Source: Deltaproteobacteria bacterium UBA2385 (lineage in GTDB: Bacteria; Myxococcota_A; UBA796; UBA2385). From it: 7,467 nucleotides of DNA. Shown one piece after another: positions 1 through 7,100 of the stretch. The notes below the pieces were generated by a model. It ran no database searches, had not been told where the DNA came from, and worked only from the letters and a program-made list of their open reading frames with translations. The DNA lies in assembly GCA_002343455.1 (NCBI GenBank), contig DDSR01000191.1:1-7467 (forward strand), read 5' to 3'. How positions within the stretch are numbered: position 1 is the stretch's first letter; each line of letters begins with the position of its first letter. The translations under genes were made by a program, and so were the position numbers.

Positions 1-98
1 CCGGCGTCGGGGTGGCTGATGATGCCGAAGGTGCGGCGACGGGCGGCCTCGCGGGTGATCGCGGCGGAGTCGGAGGGCGGAAGGGTCGGCTCGGACAT
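1..98 (-). CDS. prfC: Peptide chain release factor 3, N-terminal fragment (runs off left edge)
   Basis: Only the first 32 codons lie in the window; the gene continues past position 1. The minus-strand ATG is at 98-96. After a variable leader of about 18 residues (MSEPTLPPSDSAAITREA) comes ARRRTFGIISHPDAG. This matches the RF3 start closely: E. coli has AKRRTFAIISHPDAGKTT, where HPDAGKTT is the GTPase P-loop (G1 motif). RF3 is a cytosolic translational GTPase that recycles RF1 and RF2 from the ribosome after peptide release. A GGGAG Shine-Dalgarno-like stretch lies about 7 nt upstream of the ATG and supports this start. EF-G and LepA have different sequence before the P-loop, so RF3 is preferred. 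It is the last member of a leftward series beginning with murJ, 83 bp after the possible small gene at 182-469. No clear own promoter is visible in 99-181. Confidence 0.9.
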   Translation of the reverse strand, partial: MSEPTLPPSDSAAITREAARRRTFGIISHPDA

Positions 99-181
99 GG
101 GGAGGCTCCCGAGGGGGTGGGCGGGCTAATCGACACCTCCGCTCTTCGCACCCCAGGGGCCTCCCGCGCGGAGTCCCCCGC

Positions 182-469
182 TCAGTCCCGCGGGCTTCGG
201 TCTGGCCCTCGGCGCATCCGATCCCGGTTCTTCGAGCGCCGCTCCCCGCGGTGGAGCCAGGTGCTGCGGTTCAAGCCCTGGCGAAGGGCGGCGCTGACGG
301 CGGCGTGGCCGGCCAGGCGGGGCTCAGGCCCGACACCGCTGGCCAGATCGGTCAGGGTGGTCTCCAGCGCCACCGCGAGGTCCATCGGGACCGTTCGGCT
401 CTGGGTCTCGCAGGGACCGGGCCCCGACGGTCGGGTGCTCAGATCCGTGCGTTCAAGGGCCGATTCCAT
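182..469 (-). CDS. Possible small basic protein of unknown function, 95 aa
   Basis: I do not recognise this protein. An open frame of 95 codons fills most of the gap between the methyltransferase and prfC, on the same strand as both. About 84% of third codon positions are G or C, and more so after the internal Met29 (ATG at 385-383), which is an alternative start. Residues 29-66 could form amphipathic helices (MDLAVALETTLTDLASG and following). Residues 72-94 are very basic (RGERRSKNRDRMRRG), so nucleic-acid or ribosome binding is conceivable but not shown. The N-terminal 28 residues look less protein-like. A weak AGAGAG stretch lies 7-12 nt before the first ATG. In DNA this GC-rich, chance open frames of this length are common, so it may not be a gene. 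Confidence 0.4.
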   Translation of the reverse strand: MESALERTDLSTRPSGPGPCETQSRTVPMDLAVALETTLTDLASGVGPEPRLAGHAAVSAALRQGLNRSTWLHRGERRSKNRDRMRRGPDRSPRD

Positions 470-514
470 GGGCGCTCTCTACATTCGCCCAGGCGCTTTG
501 GTTGTCACGAACGG

Positions 515-1153
515 TCATGCCCCGGGCGGAGTGGGGCCGGGCAGCCGGTAGAGGCTGAGCAGCTCGGCCTGGACGACGGCGCGGGTCTCCTCCTTCCAGG
601 CGCCTCCGAGCACGGCGCGCGGCGGGTCCTGAGCCCGGTCGGACCAGCAGACCCAGGCCGCCCCGCCGGGGGAGAGGTGGCTGCCGACCGCCTGGGCGAA
701 GGCGCGCACGACCTCGACCTCGGGGCCGCCGTAGAGGGCGCGGGAGAGCGAGCGCGAGGCGGGCAGCCGGCCGCGGGCCTCGCCCCGAAGGTAGGGCGGG
801 TTGAAGGCGATGAGATCGAAGCGCTCACCGACCAGAGGGGCGAAGAGATCGCCCTGGCGCACATCGCTCAGGCCGTTGTCGCGCGCGGCCTGCACGGCGG
901 GGGCCTCGATGTCGACGGCCACCACCCGCGCGCCGGCCCGCGCTGCCAGCAGGCCGACGATGCCGCTGCCGCAGCCCATGTCCAGCACCCGCATCCCCGG
1001 CTGGACCCGCTGCGCCACCTGGCGAGCGAACCAAGCCCCGCTGCGGAAGAGCACCGGGTCGAGCACGCCGGGCGGGATCTGCAGGACCAGGCCCTCGACC
1101 TCGACGGCGCGGCTGCGGAGCAGGCCTCCGGCGGCGATCAGGCGCTCGAACAC
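515..1153 (-). CDS. HemK/PrmC-family class I SAM-dependent methyltransferase (short, HemK2-like)
   Basis: This 212-residue protein has a single Rossmann-fold methyltransferase domain. Motif I is VLDMGCGSG (residues 56-64), the SAM-ribose acidic residue is Asp81 in VVAVDIEA, and the catalytic-loop motif is NPPY (118-121), as in enzymes that methylate the amide nitrogen of Gln or the N6 of adenine. ALYGGPEVEVVRAF (139-152) resembles the GG-containing segment after NPPY in HemK2/Mtq2 proteins. It lacks the N-terminal helical domain of bacterial PrmC, and its length fits HemK2-type enzymes. PrmC and HemK2 methylate the GGQ glutamine of class I release factors. That substrate, or another protein, rRNA or small molecule, is possible here; the neighbouring RF3 gene makes a termination role attractive but unproven. 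The start is GTG at 1153-1151, directly abutting the murJ stop (TGAGTG). GGGAGG at the very end of murJ, 4 nt before the GTG, serves as ribosome-binding site, so translational coupling is likely. Confidence 0.87.
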   Translation of the reverse strand: MFERLIAAGGLLRSRAVEVEGLVLQIPPGVLDPVLFRSGAWFARQVAQRVQPGMRVLDMGCGSGIVGLLAARAGARVVAVDIEAPAVQAARDNGLSDVRQGDLFAPLVGERFDLIAFNPPYLRGEARGRLPASRSLSRALYGGPEVEVVRAFAQAVGSHLSPGGAAWVCWSDRAQDPPRAVLGGAWKEETRAVVQAELLSLYRLPGPTPPGA

Positions 1154-2839
1154 TCAGCCTCCCATGCCCGGAGGGGGAGGGCCCATGCCCGGAGGAGGGG
1201 GGCCCATGCCCGGAGGAGGGGGGCCCATGCCCGGAGGAGGGGGGCCCCTGTAGAGTCGGAGCTTGATCAGGATCTTGATCAGCAGGGTCCGGGTCTCCCG
1301 CACGCCCAGCAGCATCGCCGCCAGCCCGTAGACGGCCGCCCCGATGCCGATGACGACCAGCAGCGCCGGACCGTCGGCCCAGGGCCGCAGCAGGTGCAGG
1401 ACCAGCGCCATCAGGGCCGAGGCGACCAGCATGCGCAGGTGCTGCGACCAGAAGCCCGGCGCCCAGCCGTTCATGCGGGAGCTGAGCATCCAGGCCAGGA
1501 CCGCGACCTCGCCGGTGACGGTGACGGCGTGGGAGAGGGGCAGGCCGGCGATGCCCAGGTCCAGGGTGTAGACCATGCCCAGCGCGATCGGCAGCTTGGC
1601 GGCCATCGCCACGAGCGAGACGCGCATCGGGGCGTAGGGGTCCTGCAAAGCGAAGAAGGCCGGCAGCAGCACCCGGTAGGTGCAGATGCCGAAGGTGGCG
1701 ACGGCGTACATGCGCAGGACCGAGGCGGTGGCGACGGTGTCGGTGGCCGTGAACTCGCCGCGCTCGAAGAAGATGCGGATGAGCGGGTCGGCCAGCATGA
1801 ACATGCCGACGGCGCTGGGCAGGACCAGCAGGGAGTTGAGCTCCAGCGCCCGGCAGAGGCCGTCGCGGGCTTGGACCTTCTCGCCGCGGGCCAGCAGCAG
1901 GCTGACGCCGGCCAGGGCGGCCACGGCGACGCTGCCGGAGAAGACGCTCTGCGGGATCTGCACCAGCCGGAAGCCCAGCACCAGCCAGCTGACCGGGCCA
2001 TCGCCGAAGCGGCTGGCGATCTGGGTCTCGACGAGGTGGTTGAATTGCACCACGGCGACGCTGATCAGGGCGGCGCCGACGAAGGCCGCCACCCGCTTGA
2101 GCTTGGGGTCGCCGCGCAGGTGGGGCCGGAAGCGGAAGCCGACCTTGCGCAGCACCGGGTACTGCACCGCCGCGGTCGCGACGCCGGAGAGGGTCGAGGC
2201 CAGGGCGACGGCGCCGATGGCCGGCAGGCCGGTCCACCGCTCCCACGGCTCGCCCAGCACGCAGGCGATGATGGTGAAGAGGTTGAGGATCGAGGGGGCC
2301 AGCGCCGGCAGGAAGAAGCGGCCCCGCACGTTGAGCATGCCGCCGAAGAAGCTGGCGATGGACAAGCCCGCCAGGAAGGGCGCCAGCCAGCGGGTCAGCC
2401 AGACCGTCAGATCGAACTTGTCGGGGTTGTCCAGGAAGCCGGCGGCGACCAGGGTGACGAACTGCTCGGCGAAGACGAAGAAGAGCAGGGTGACCGCGCC
2501 CAGGATCAGCAGCAGGATGCCCAGCATGGCGTTGGCCAGGGCGGCGGCCCGCTGCCAGCCCTCGCGCTCGCCGGTCTCGGCGAAGATCGGCACGAAGACG
2601 TTGGCCAGGGTGCCCTCGGCCAGCAGCTCGCGGAAGAGGTTGGGGACGCGGAAGGCCGCCAGGAAGGCGTCCGCGGTGGCCCCGGCCCCGAAGAAGGCGG
2701 TGAAGACGATGTCGCGGGCGAGGCCGGAGAAGCGGCCGAGCATGCTGGCGGCGCCGGCCAGCAGGGCGGCCTTGCCCATGCGCGGGGGAGGGCCCCCTGG
2801 AGGAGGGCCACCGGGGTGGGGTTCGGCGGGAGGTGCCAT
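1154..2839 (-). CDS. murJ: Lipid II flippase MurJ (MviN family) with a Pro-Gly-Met repeat tail
   Basis: MurJ flips lipid-linked peptidoglycan precursor (lipid II) across the inner membrane. The 561-residue product is a polytopic membrane protein of the MOP/MviN family. Residues 33-85 (SMLGRFSGLARD..., GAGATADAFLAAFRVPNLFRE, AEGTLANVFVPIFAE) align easily with E. coli MurJ. The functionally important E. coli residues Arg18, Arg24, Asp39 and Arg52 correspond to Arg36, Arg42, Asp57 and Arg70. Many hydrophobic segments follow, ending near LLIKILIKLRLYR. The last 30 residues (532-561) are four GPPPPGM units plus GG, unusual for MurJ. The N-terminus (residues 2-20) is also Pro/Gly-rich. I chose ATG 2839-2837; a GTG at 2959 would add 40 residues, but that stretch contains 22-bp repeats that do not keep codon phase, so it looks non-coding. 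ATG 2779 is a shorter alternative that still keeps the core. No good Shine-Dalgarno precedes 2839. The stop abuts the next gene. Confidence 0.93.
   Translation of the reverse strand: MAPPAEPHPGGPPPGGPPPRMGKAALLAGAASMLGRFSGLARDIVFTAFFGAGATADAFLAAFRVPNLFRELLAEGTLANVFVPIFAETGEREGWQRAAALANAMLGILLLILGAVTLLFFVFAEQFVTLVAAGFLDNPDKFDLTVWLTRWLAPFLAGLSIASFFGGMLNVRGRFFLPALAPSILNLFTIIACVLGEPWERWTGLPAIGAVALASTLSGVATAAVQYPVLRKVGFRFRPHLRGDPKLKRVAAFVGAALISVAVVQFNHLVETQIASRFGDGPVSWLVLGFRLVQIPQSVFSGSVAVAALAGVSLLLARGEKVQARDGLCRALELNSLLVLPSAVGMFMLADPLIRIFFERGEFTATDTVATASVLRMYAVATFGICTYRVLLPAFFALQDPYAPMRVSLVAMAAKLPIALGMVYTLDLGIAGLPLSHAVTVTGEVAVLAWMLSSRMNGWAPGFWSQHLRMLVASALMALVLHLLRPWADGPALLVVIGIGAAVYGLAAMLLGVRETRTLLIKILIKLRLYRGPPPPGMGPPPPGMGPPPPGMGPPPPGMGG
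1161..1244 (-). repeat. 21-bp tandem repeat, 4 copies, coding for (PPPPGMG)4 in murJ
   Basis: Four head-to-tail 21-bp units lie at 1161-1181, 1182-1202, 1203-1223 and 1224-1244. The three right-hand copies are identical; the leftmost differs only in its G/A pattern near the end. The period is seven codons, so gain or loss of units keeps the murJ frame and its stop. Each unit has a purine run (GGAGGAGGGGGG on the plus strand) and a GGGCCC palindrome at its junction, so G-quadruplex formation and replication slippage are plausible. The end of the array also supplies the ribosome-binding site of the downstream methyltransferase. Confidence 0.97.
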
Positions 2840-2867
2840 GGGGAACCGAGGAGCGAGGCGCGCGCGG

Positions 2868-2933
2868 CGTATCCCGCTGGCGCGCGCGTCGTTTGCCGCT
2901 GGCGCAGTCGTCGTTTGCCGCTGGCGGGGTGGC
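2868..2933. repeat. Three direct repeats of 22 bp in the divergent intergenic region (candidate operator)
   Basis: Copies start at 2868, 2890 and 2912 with no spacer. All three share CGT at their first three positions and the core CCGCTGGCG. Copies 1 and 2 match at 17 of 22 bases, and copies 2 and 3 at 18 of 22. The core contains a small dyad, GCC-GCT-GGC (perfect in copies 2 and 3). A period of 22 bp is about two helical turns, so a bound protein would sit on one face of the DNA. The array lies between the divergent starts of murJ (2839, left) and the exported repeat protein (3037, right), a natural place to control one or both. The period is not a multiple of three, which argues against the stretch being coding. 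No convincing -10/-35 pair was found in 2840-3036. The operator role is inference. Confidence 0.75.
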
Positions 2934-3027
2934 GCTGCTTCGAGGGCCTGGGATGTCACCAGTTGTCAGCCCGCGAATGGAGGCCTTGTCGGGCTCGTCG
3001 CCTGCACAGGTCCACCCACGGACCGCT

Positions 3028-3034
3028 GGAGGAG
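3028..3034 (+). promoter_or_regulatory. Ribosome-binding site that fixes the start of the repeat protein
   Basis: GGAGGAG precedes the ATG at 3037 with near-ideal composition and short spacing. The frame is open upstream as far as an ATG at 2833, so this site, together with the signal peptide that begins directly after it, decides the start at 3037. Confidence 0.8.
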
Positions 3035-3036
3035 AG

Positions 3037-4077
3037 ATGAACGCAGCTCGGACACTCGGGATCATCAGGCGCCTCGCCAGTGTGCTCCTGCTGGCCTTCA
3101 CCTTTGGCCTCGGCCAGGCCTGGGCAGGAGTCGCGCACATCCGCGTGCAGAACGACCGCAGCTCCGCGGTCCAGGTCGAGATCGACCGGGCCTCGGCCGG
3201 CGCGGTCCCGGCCCGCTCCCGCCAGGTGCTGAGCACCCGCCCGGGCACCCGCGAGGTCCTCGTCCGGGCGCCCTCCGGAGAGGTCCTCTACCGCGCCTGG
3301 CACCGCAGCAGCCCCGGCGAGACCGTCTCGATCACGCTGCAGGCGGTCGACGCGCCCGTCCTGGTCAGCAACCCCCTCGACCGCCCCGTGAGCATCCTGG
3401 TCGACGGCGTCGAGCGCGCCACGCTGGGGCCCTGGGCCTCGGCTCGGCTGGACCTCGCCTTCGGGCGCCGCTCGCTCCAGCTTCGGCTGGAGGGCCGCAC
3501 CCTGGTCAGCGAGACCCTGACGGTCAGCGCCGACTGCCATGGCCTGTCCTGGTCGCCGAACCCCCCCCGGGTCGGAGACCTGGTGGTCCACAACCCCCTG
3601 CCCATCGCGGTGAGGCTGCGCCTGCCCAGCGGTCGTGAGCAGGTGGTGGCCGCCTACGGCCAGGCCAGCTTCGCCGGGCTGTCCGAGGGTCGGCTGGTGG
3701 TCGAGGCCCGCCGCGTCGACGGGGGAGAGCCGATCGAGAGCCTGCGGGTGCAGGTCTGGGCCTTCGACTCGGCCCGCGCGTCCGTCGCCCCGCCCCGCAC
3801 CGGCATCCTGGCCCTGAGCAACCTCCGCGGTCGAGGCCTCGTCCGGGTCGAGGTGGACGGCGTGCTGCGCGCCTCCCTCTCCCCCCAGAGCAGCCAGCGC
3901 ATCGAGCTGAGCCCTGGCAGCCACCGGATCGTGCTGCGCGACGGCCACGGTCGCGAGATCGAGCGGCACCAGGTCGTCATCGACCGCTACGATCCCCGCT
4001 CGCTCGAGGTCGGCGGCCGCGGCTCGCACGAGCGCCCCGGGGGCGGAGTGGCCTACAACAGCCACCATCGCCGCTGA
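3037..4077 (+). CDS. Exported protein with four PEGA-like beta-sandwich repeats, unknown function
   Basis: The 346-residue product begins with a typical Sec signal peptide: a basic n-region with Arg11-Arg12, a hydrophobic core LASVLLLAFTFGLG, and a likely cleavage after AWA (residue 30). Four related segments follow at about 32-101, 107-164, 180-241 and 255-316. A conserved Asn in a V-x-N context recurs at residues 39, 112, 186 and 262, a spacing of 73-76. Repeats 2 and 4 are the most alike: VDGV-x-RA-x-L-x-P, then S-x-R, a Leu, a Gly and alternating hydrophobic strands. This resembles PEGA-type domains (VDG ... L-x-x-G-x-x-x-L-x-V), but the family call is by eye. There is one cysteine (Cys167) and no lipobox, so it is probably periplasmic or secreted rather than a lipoprotein. 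The C-terminal 30 residues are basic and Gly/His-rich. It is transcribed alone, diverging from murJ and ending at a strong terminator. The function is unknown; an envelope-structural or adhesion role is possible. Confidence 0.87.
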   Translation: MNAARTLGIIRRLASVLLLAFTFGLGQAWAGVAHIRVQNDRSSAVQVEIDRASAGAVPARSRQVLSTRPGTREVLVRAPSGEVLYRAWHRSSPGETVSITLQAVDAPVLVSNPLDRPVSILVDGVERATLGPWASARLDLAFGRRSLQLRLEGRTLVSETLTVSADCHGLSWSPNPPRVGDLVVHNPLPIAVRLRLPSGREQVVAAYGQASFAGLSEGRLVVEARRVDGGEPIESLRVQVWAFDSARASVAPPRTGILALSNLRGRGLVRVEVDGVLRASLSPQSSQRIELSPGSHRIVLRDGHGREIERHQVVIDRYDPRSLEVGGRGSHERPGGGVAYNSHHRR

Positions 4078-4088
4078 GCACTCCCTCT

Positions 4089-4127
4089 GGACCGCCGGGG
4101 CCCCACTCCCCGGCGGTCCCCTTTTTT
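4089..4127 (+). terminator. Rho-independent terminator after the exported repeat protein
   Basis: A perfect 12-bp stem (GGACCGCCGGGG at 4089-4100 with CCCCGGCGGTCC at 4108-4119) encloses a 7-nt loop. It is followed by a T6 tract at 4122-4127, only 12 bp after the stop codon at 4075-4077. There is no matching A tract on the left side, so it acts on rightward transcription only. Confidence 0.94.
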
Positions 4128-4152
4128 CGGCCTCCACCGGACTCTCTGGGGC

Positions 4153-4158
4153 TACCAT
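4153..4158 (+). promoter_or_regulatory. Possible -10 element for a leaderless mRNA of the large surface protein
   Basis: TACCAT fits the TANNNT form of a bacterial -10 box and ends 6 nt before the ATG at 4165. Transcription would therefore start at or next to the start codon. No Shine-Dalgarno is visible before this ATG, and only 37 bp separate it from the upstream terminator. No -35 of good spacing was found. The call is tentative. Confidence 0.3.
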
Positions 4159-4164
4159 GGGCCC

Positions 4165-7100
4165 ATGAAGGTCCACCCCTCTCCCTCTTGGCGCTTGCTT
4201 GTCCTGCTCTCGGTGCCGGCGCTGCTGACCGGCGGGGGCCCGGACTCGGGCGGGCTGGTCTTCACCGGCAGCGACGAGGCGGGCGGTCCTCCGGCGGTGG
4301 CCCTGGACCTCGGCGCGGTCCCGGCCGAGGAGCTGCACCTGGGCGAGGCCGGCTCGCTGCTGCTGGACCTGCCCTTCGCCTTCGACTGGTACGGCAGCGA
4401 GGTGCTGCAGGCCACCGTCCTGGCGGACGGCGCCTTGCTCTTCTCGGGCGAGGCCGACGACCTGGCCTGCCCCGGAGAGGGCGGGTCCTGGTCCGGGGTG
4501 GCCGCCTTCGCCGACGACCTCGGCTCGGGCAGCGTCCGCACCGCGACCTTCGGCCGCTACCCATACCGGGCCTTCGTGATCGAGTGGCGGTCCCCGCACG
4601 CCGTCTACGGGGGCGAGGCGGCCGTCCAGGCCTGGCTCGTCGAGGCCCGCTCCGAGGCGGTGATCCTGCTGCAGGATGTGGACTTCGGCGATGCGGCGGT
4701 CGACGGCGGCGCCATGGCCTTCATCGGCGCCCAGGGCGGCGGCGGCTCGGGGCTGGCCTGGTCCTGCGATGGGGTGCTCGACAGCGGCAGCTCGGCCTGG
4801 TTCGGCGCCCTGGGGCGTCGGCCGATGGCCAGCGAGCGCGAGGTCGGCGACCTGAGCTGGACCTGGACCGGAGAGAGCACCTTCCAGTACGCGGGCTCGG
4901 CCCTGGGGACCGGAGACGTCGACGGCGACGGCTTCGGCGAGCTCGTCGTCGGCAACGCCGACCAGCACGCCGTCTACCTCGTCCGCGGGGGCTCGCCGCC
5001 GCTGGCCCGGGGGGGCCTGCTCTCCGATGCCGACGTCGAGCTCAGCGACCTGGCGGCCTCCCGCCTGGGCCAGGCGGTGACCGTGGTCGACGTCGATGGC
5101 GACGGGGTGGGCGAGCTGGTGATGGGCGCGCCCTACACCAACCGTGGCAGCACCACCCGGGTCGGGGCGGTCTGGCTGGCCCCCGGCGACCGGCTGCTAG
5201 AGAGCCGCAGCCTGGACAGCGACGACGTCGCGCTGCTGGGGCCCTCGGCCAGCCGGGCCCGGGCTGGCTGGGCGGTGGCCGGAGGGGACGTCGACGGCGA
5301 CGGCTACCTCGACCTCGCGGTCGGCGGGCCCTACCACGACGCTGGAGCGACCGAGGCGGGCGCGGTCTGGTTGTGGACCGGCGGGGCGGCCGCCATGGAC
5401 GGCGACGTCGAGCTGGACGACGGGGCGCGCTGGGACGGGGACGAGGACCTCGGCTACGCCGGCACCGCCGTCGCGGTGGGCGATCTGGACGGCGACGGGG
5501 CGGCGGAGATCGTCGTCGGGGCGCCCGAGGCCGACGGGCTCGCGGCCGGCTCGGGCCGGGTCGCAGTGCTCTTCGGGGGCGGCGCCCTCAGCGGCGGCGA
5601 CCTCTGGTCCGCGGCCGGCTTCACGGTGACCGGCGCGCGCGAGAACGACCGGGCCGGCATGTCCCTGGCGATCGGTGATCTGGACGGGGACGGGCTCAGC
5701 GACCTGGTCGTGGGCGCCCCCTACTTCGACGACAGCTACACCTCGGAGGGCGGCGCCTTCGTCTTCCTCGACCCCCTCAGCGCGGGCGGAGAGCTCTCCT
5801 TGCTGGAGGCGGACCGAGCGGTCCTGGGGGGGAGCAGCAACGCCAACGCCGGCCTCGCCCTGGCGGTGGGCGATCTGGACGACGACGGTGACGACGACCT
5901 GGCGGTCTCGGCCCCCAACCAGACCGGCAGCGACGCCGGCAGCGGCGTGGTGGCGATCCTGAGCGGGGAGGAGCCGGCCTGGTCGGTCTTCGAAGAGGCC
6001 GCCCAGCGCATCCTGGGCAGCAGCTCCGGGGCCTCCCTGGGTCGGGCCCTGGCGGTGGGCGGGCCCGGTGTGGATCACGACGGCGACGGGCGGGTCGAGC
6101 TGTGGATGGGCGCTCCGCTGGAGGACGTCGACGGGGTCGACTCGGCCGGAGCCGTCCACGGCCTCAGCCTGCTGCCGGACTTCCTGGACGCCGACGCCGA
6201 CGGCTTCGTCACCATCGACGCCGGGGGCATCGACTGCGACGACGAGGACCCTGCGGTCTTCCCGGGCGCGGGCGAGGTCCCGGCCGATGGGCTCGACAAC
6301 GACTGCGATGGCTGGATCGACGACGCCGTGGTGCTGCGCCGCGAGGCCGATCACTTCGAGTGGGACCTGCTCGACGAGCTGGGCCTGAGCTCGACCACCC
6401 TGTTCCGCTTCGAGAGCAGCAGCGCGGGCAGCGACGTCGGCAGCCTCTACCTCTCCGACGGCCTGCGCTTCATCGCGACCGGGAGCATCGAGGCCCAGCC
6501 CAGCATCTTCGGCAGCGCCGCCCGCGACTCGCTGGCCGCCGAGTACACCCCCAGCAGCGGGAACCTGGTCGAGCTGCGCTTCGACGAGGACATCGAGGCC
6601 CTCTCCTTCTGGATGCTCGACGTCGACGGCAGCTACCGCCTCTCGGCCTGGAGCGGGGGCAGCCTGCTCTTCGAGGAGCTGGCTGTCGACCTGCAGGCCG
6701 ACAACCGGCCCGGCGGCGTCTTCGTCGGGATGACCTTCGCCGCCGGCGTCAACCGCGTGTTGATCGCGGGCGAGGGAGTCTCCGGCTGGGGCCTCGACGA
6801 CATCGCCCTGGTCTGGGCGACGGAGACCGACCGGGACGAGGACGGCTACAGCGAGCTGGGAGGGGACTGCGACGACGCCGACGCGGCCGTCAACCCCGAC
6901 GCCGAGGAGGTCCTGGGCAACAGCATCGACGACGACTGCGACGGGACCGTCGACGGCGGCGGGGTCAGCCTGTACCTGGACGAGGCCTTCTGGGAGGTCG
7001 CCGCGGGCATCGAGCCGCAGCGCATCGACTTCGAGGAGCTCGCCGCGGGCGTGGCGCCGACCGACGAGTACGTCGACCTCGGCATCCTCTTCGACGGCGA

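Noticed and set aside
453..518. A 21-residue frame starting in an ATGA overlap with the methyltransferase stop
   Set aside because: The overlap is suggestive, but the product is too short and unlike any leader or toxin I know. It also overlaps the better small frame at 182-469.
2868..2933. 22-bp repeats as a CRISPR array
   Set aside because: The copies are contiguous without unique spacers, imperfect, and no cas gene is nearby.
2963..2968. TTGTCA as a -35 box for the exported-protein gene
   Set aside because: No -10-like hexamer occurs 16-18 bp downstream, and the sequence read on the other strand gives no pair either.
251..3040. A 929-codon open frame on the plus strand
   Set aside because: It lies antisense to murJ and the methyltransferase, both of which have clear family motifs. 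Its product is an Arg/Gly/Gln/Asp-rich string with no domain-like pattern, a known artefact of G/C-rich third positions.
825..3248. An 807-codon open frame on the minus strand
   Set aside because: It is the shifted frame of murJ; the product is Arg/Pro/Ala-rich without hydrophobic segments. It also crosses the start of the exported protein.
3561..3568. Run of eight C in the exported-protein gene as a phase-variation switch
   Set aside because: It encodes an ordinary Asn-Pro-Pro-Arg stretch, and runs of this length arise by chance in DNA this GC-rich. Nothing else points to phase variation.
2956..4968. A 670-codon open frame on the minus strand
   Set aside because: It is antisense to the exported repeat protein, the terminator and the start of the surface protein. 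A gene reading through a perfect terminator hairpin on the other strand is unlikely, and the product has no recognisable motif.
4188..5678. A 496-codon open frame on the plus strand
   Set aside because: It is a shifted frame of the FG-GAP protein; the product is almost only Arg, Gly and Ala, while the frame starting at 4165 gives clear domains.
5197..6354. A 385-codon open frame on the minus strand
   Set aside because: It is antisense to the propeller; its apparent repeats (VVVEVAD-like) mirror the repeated DxDGDG codons.
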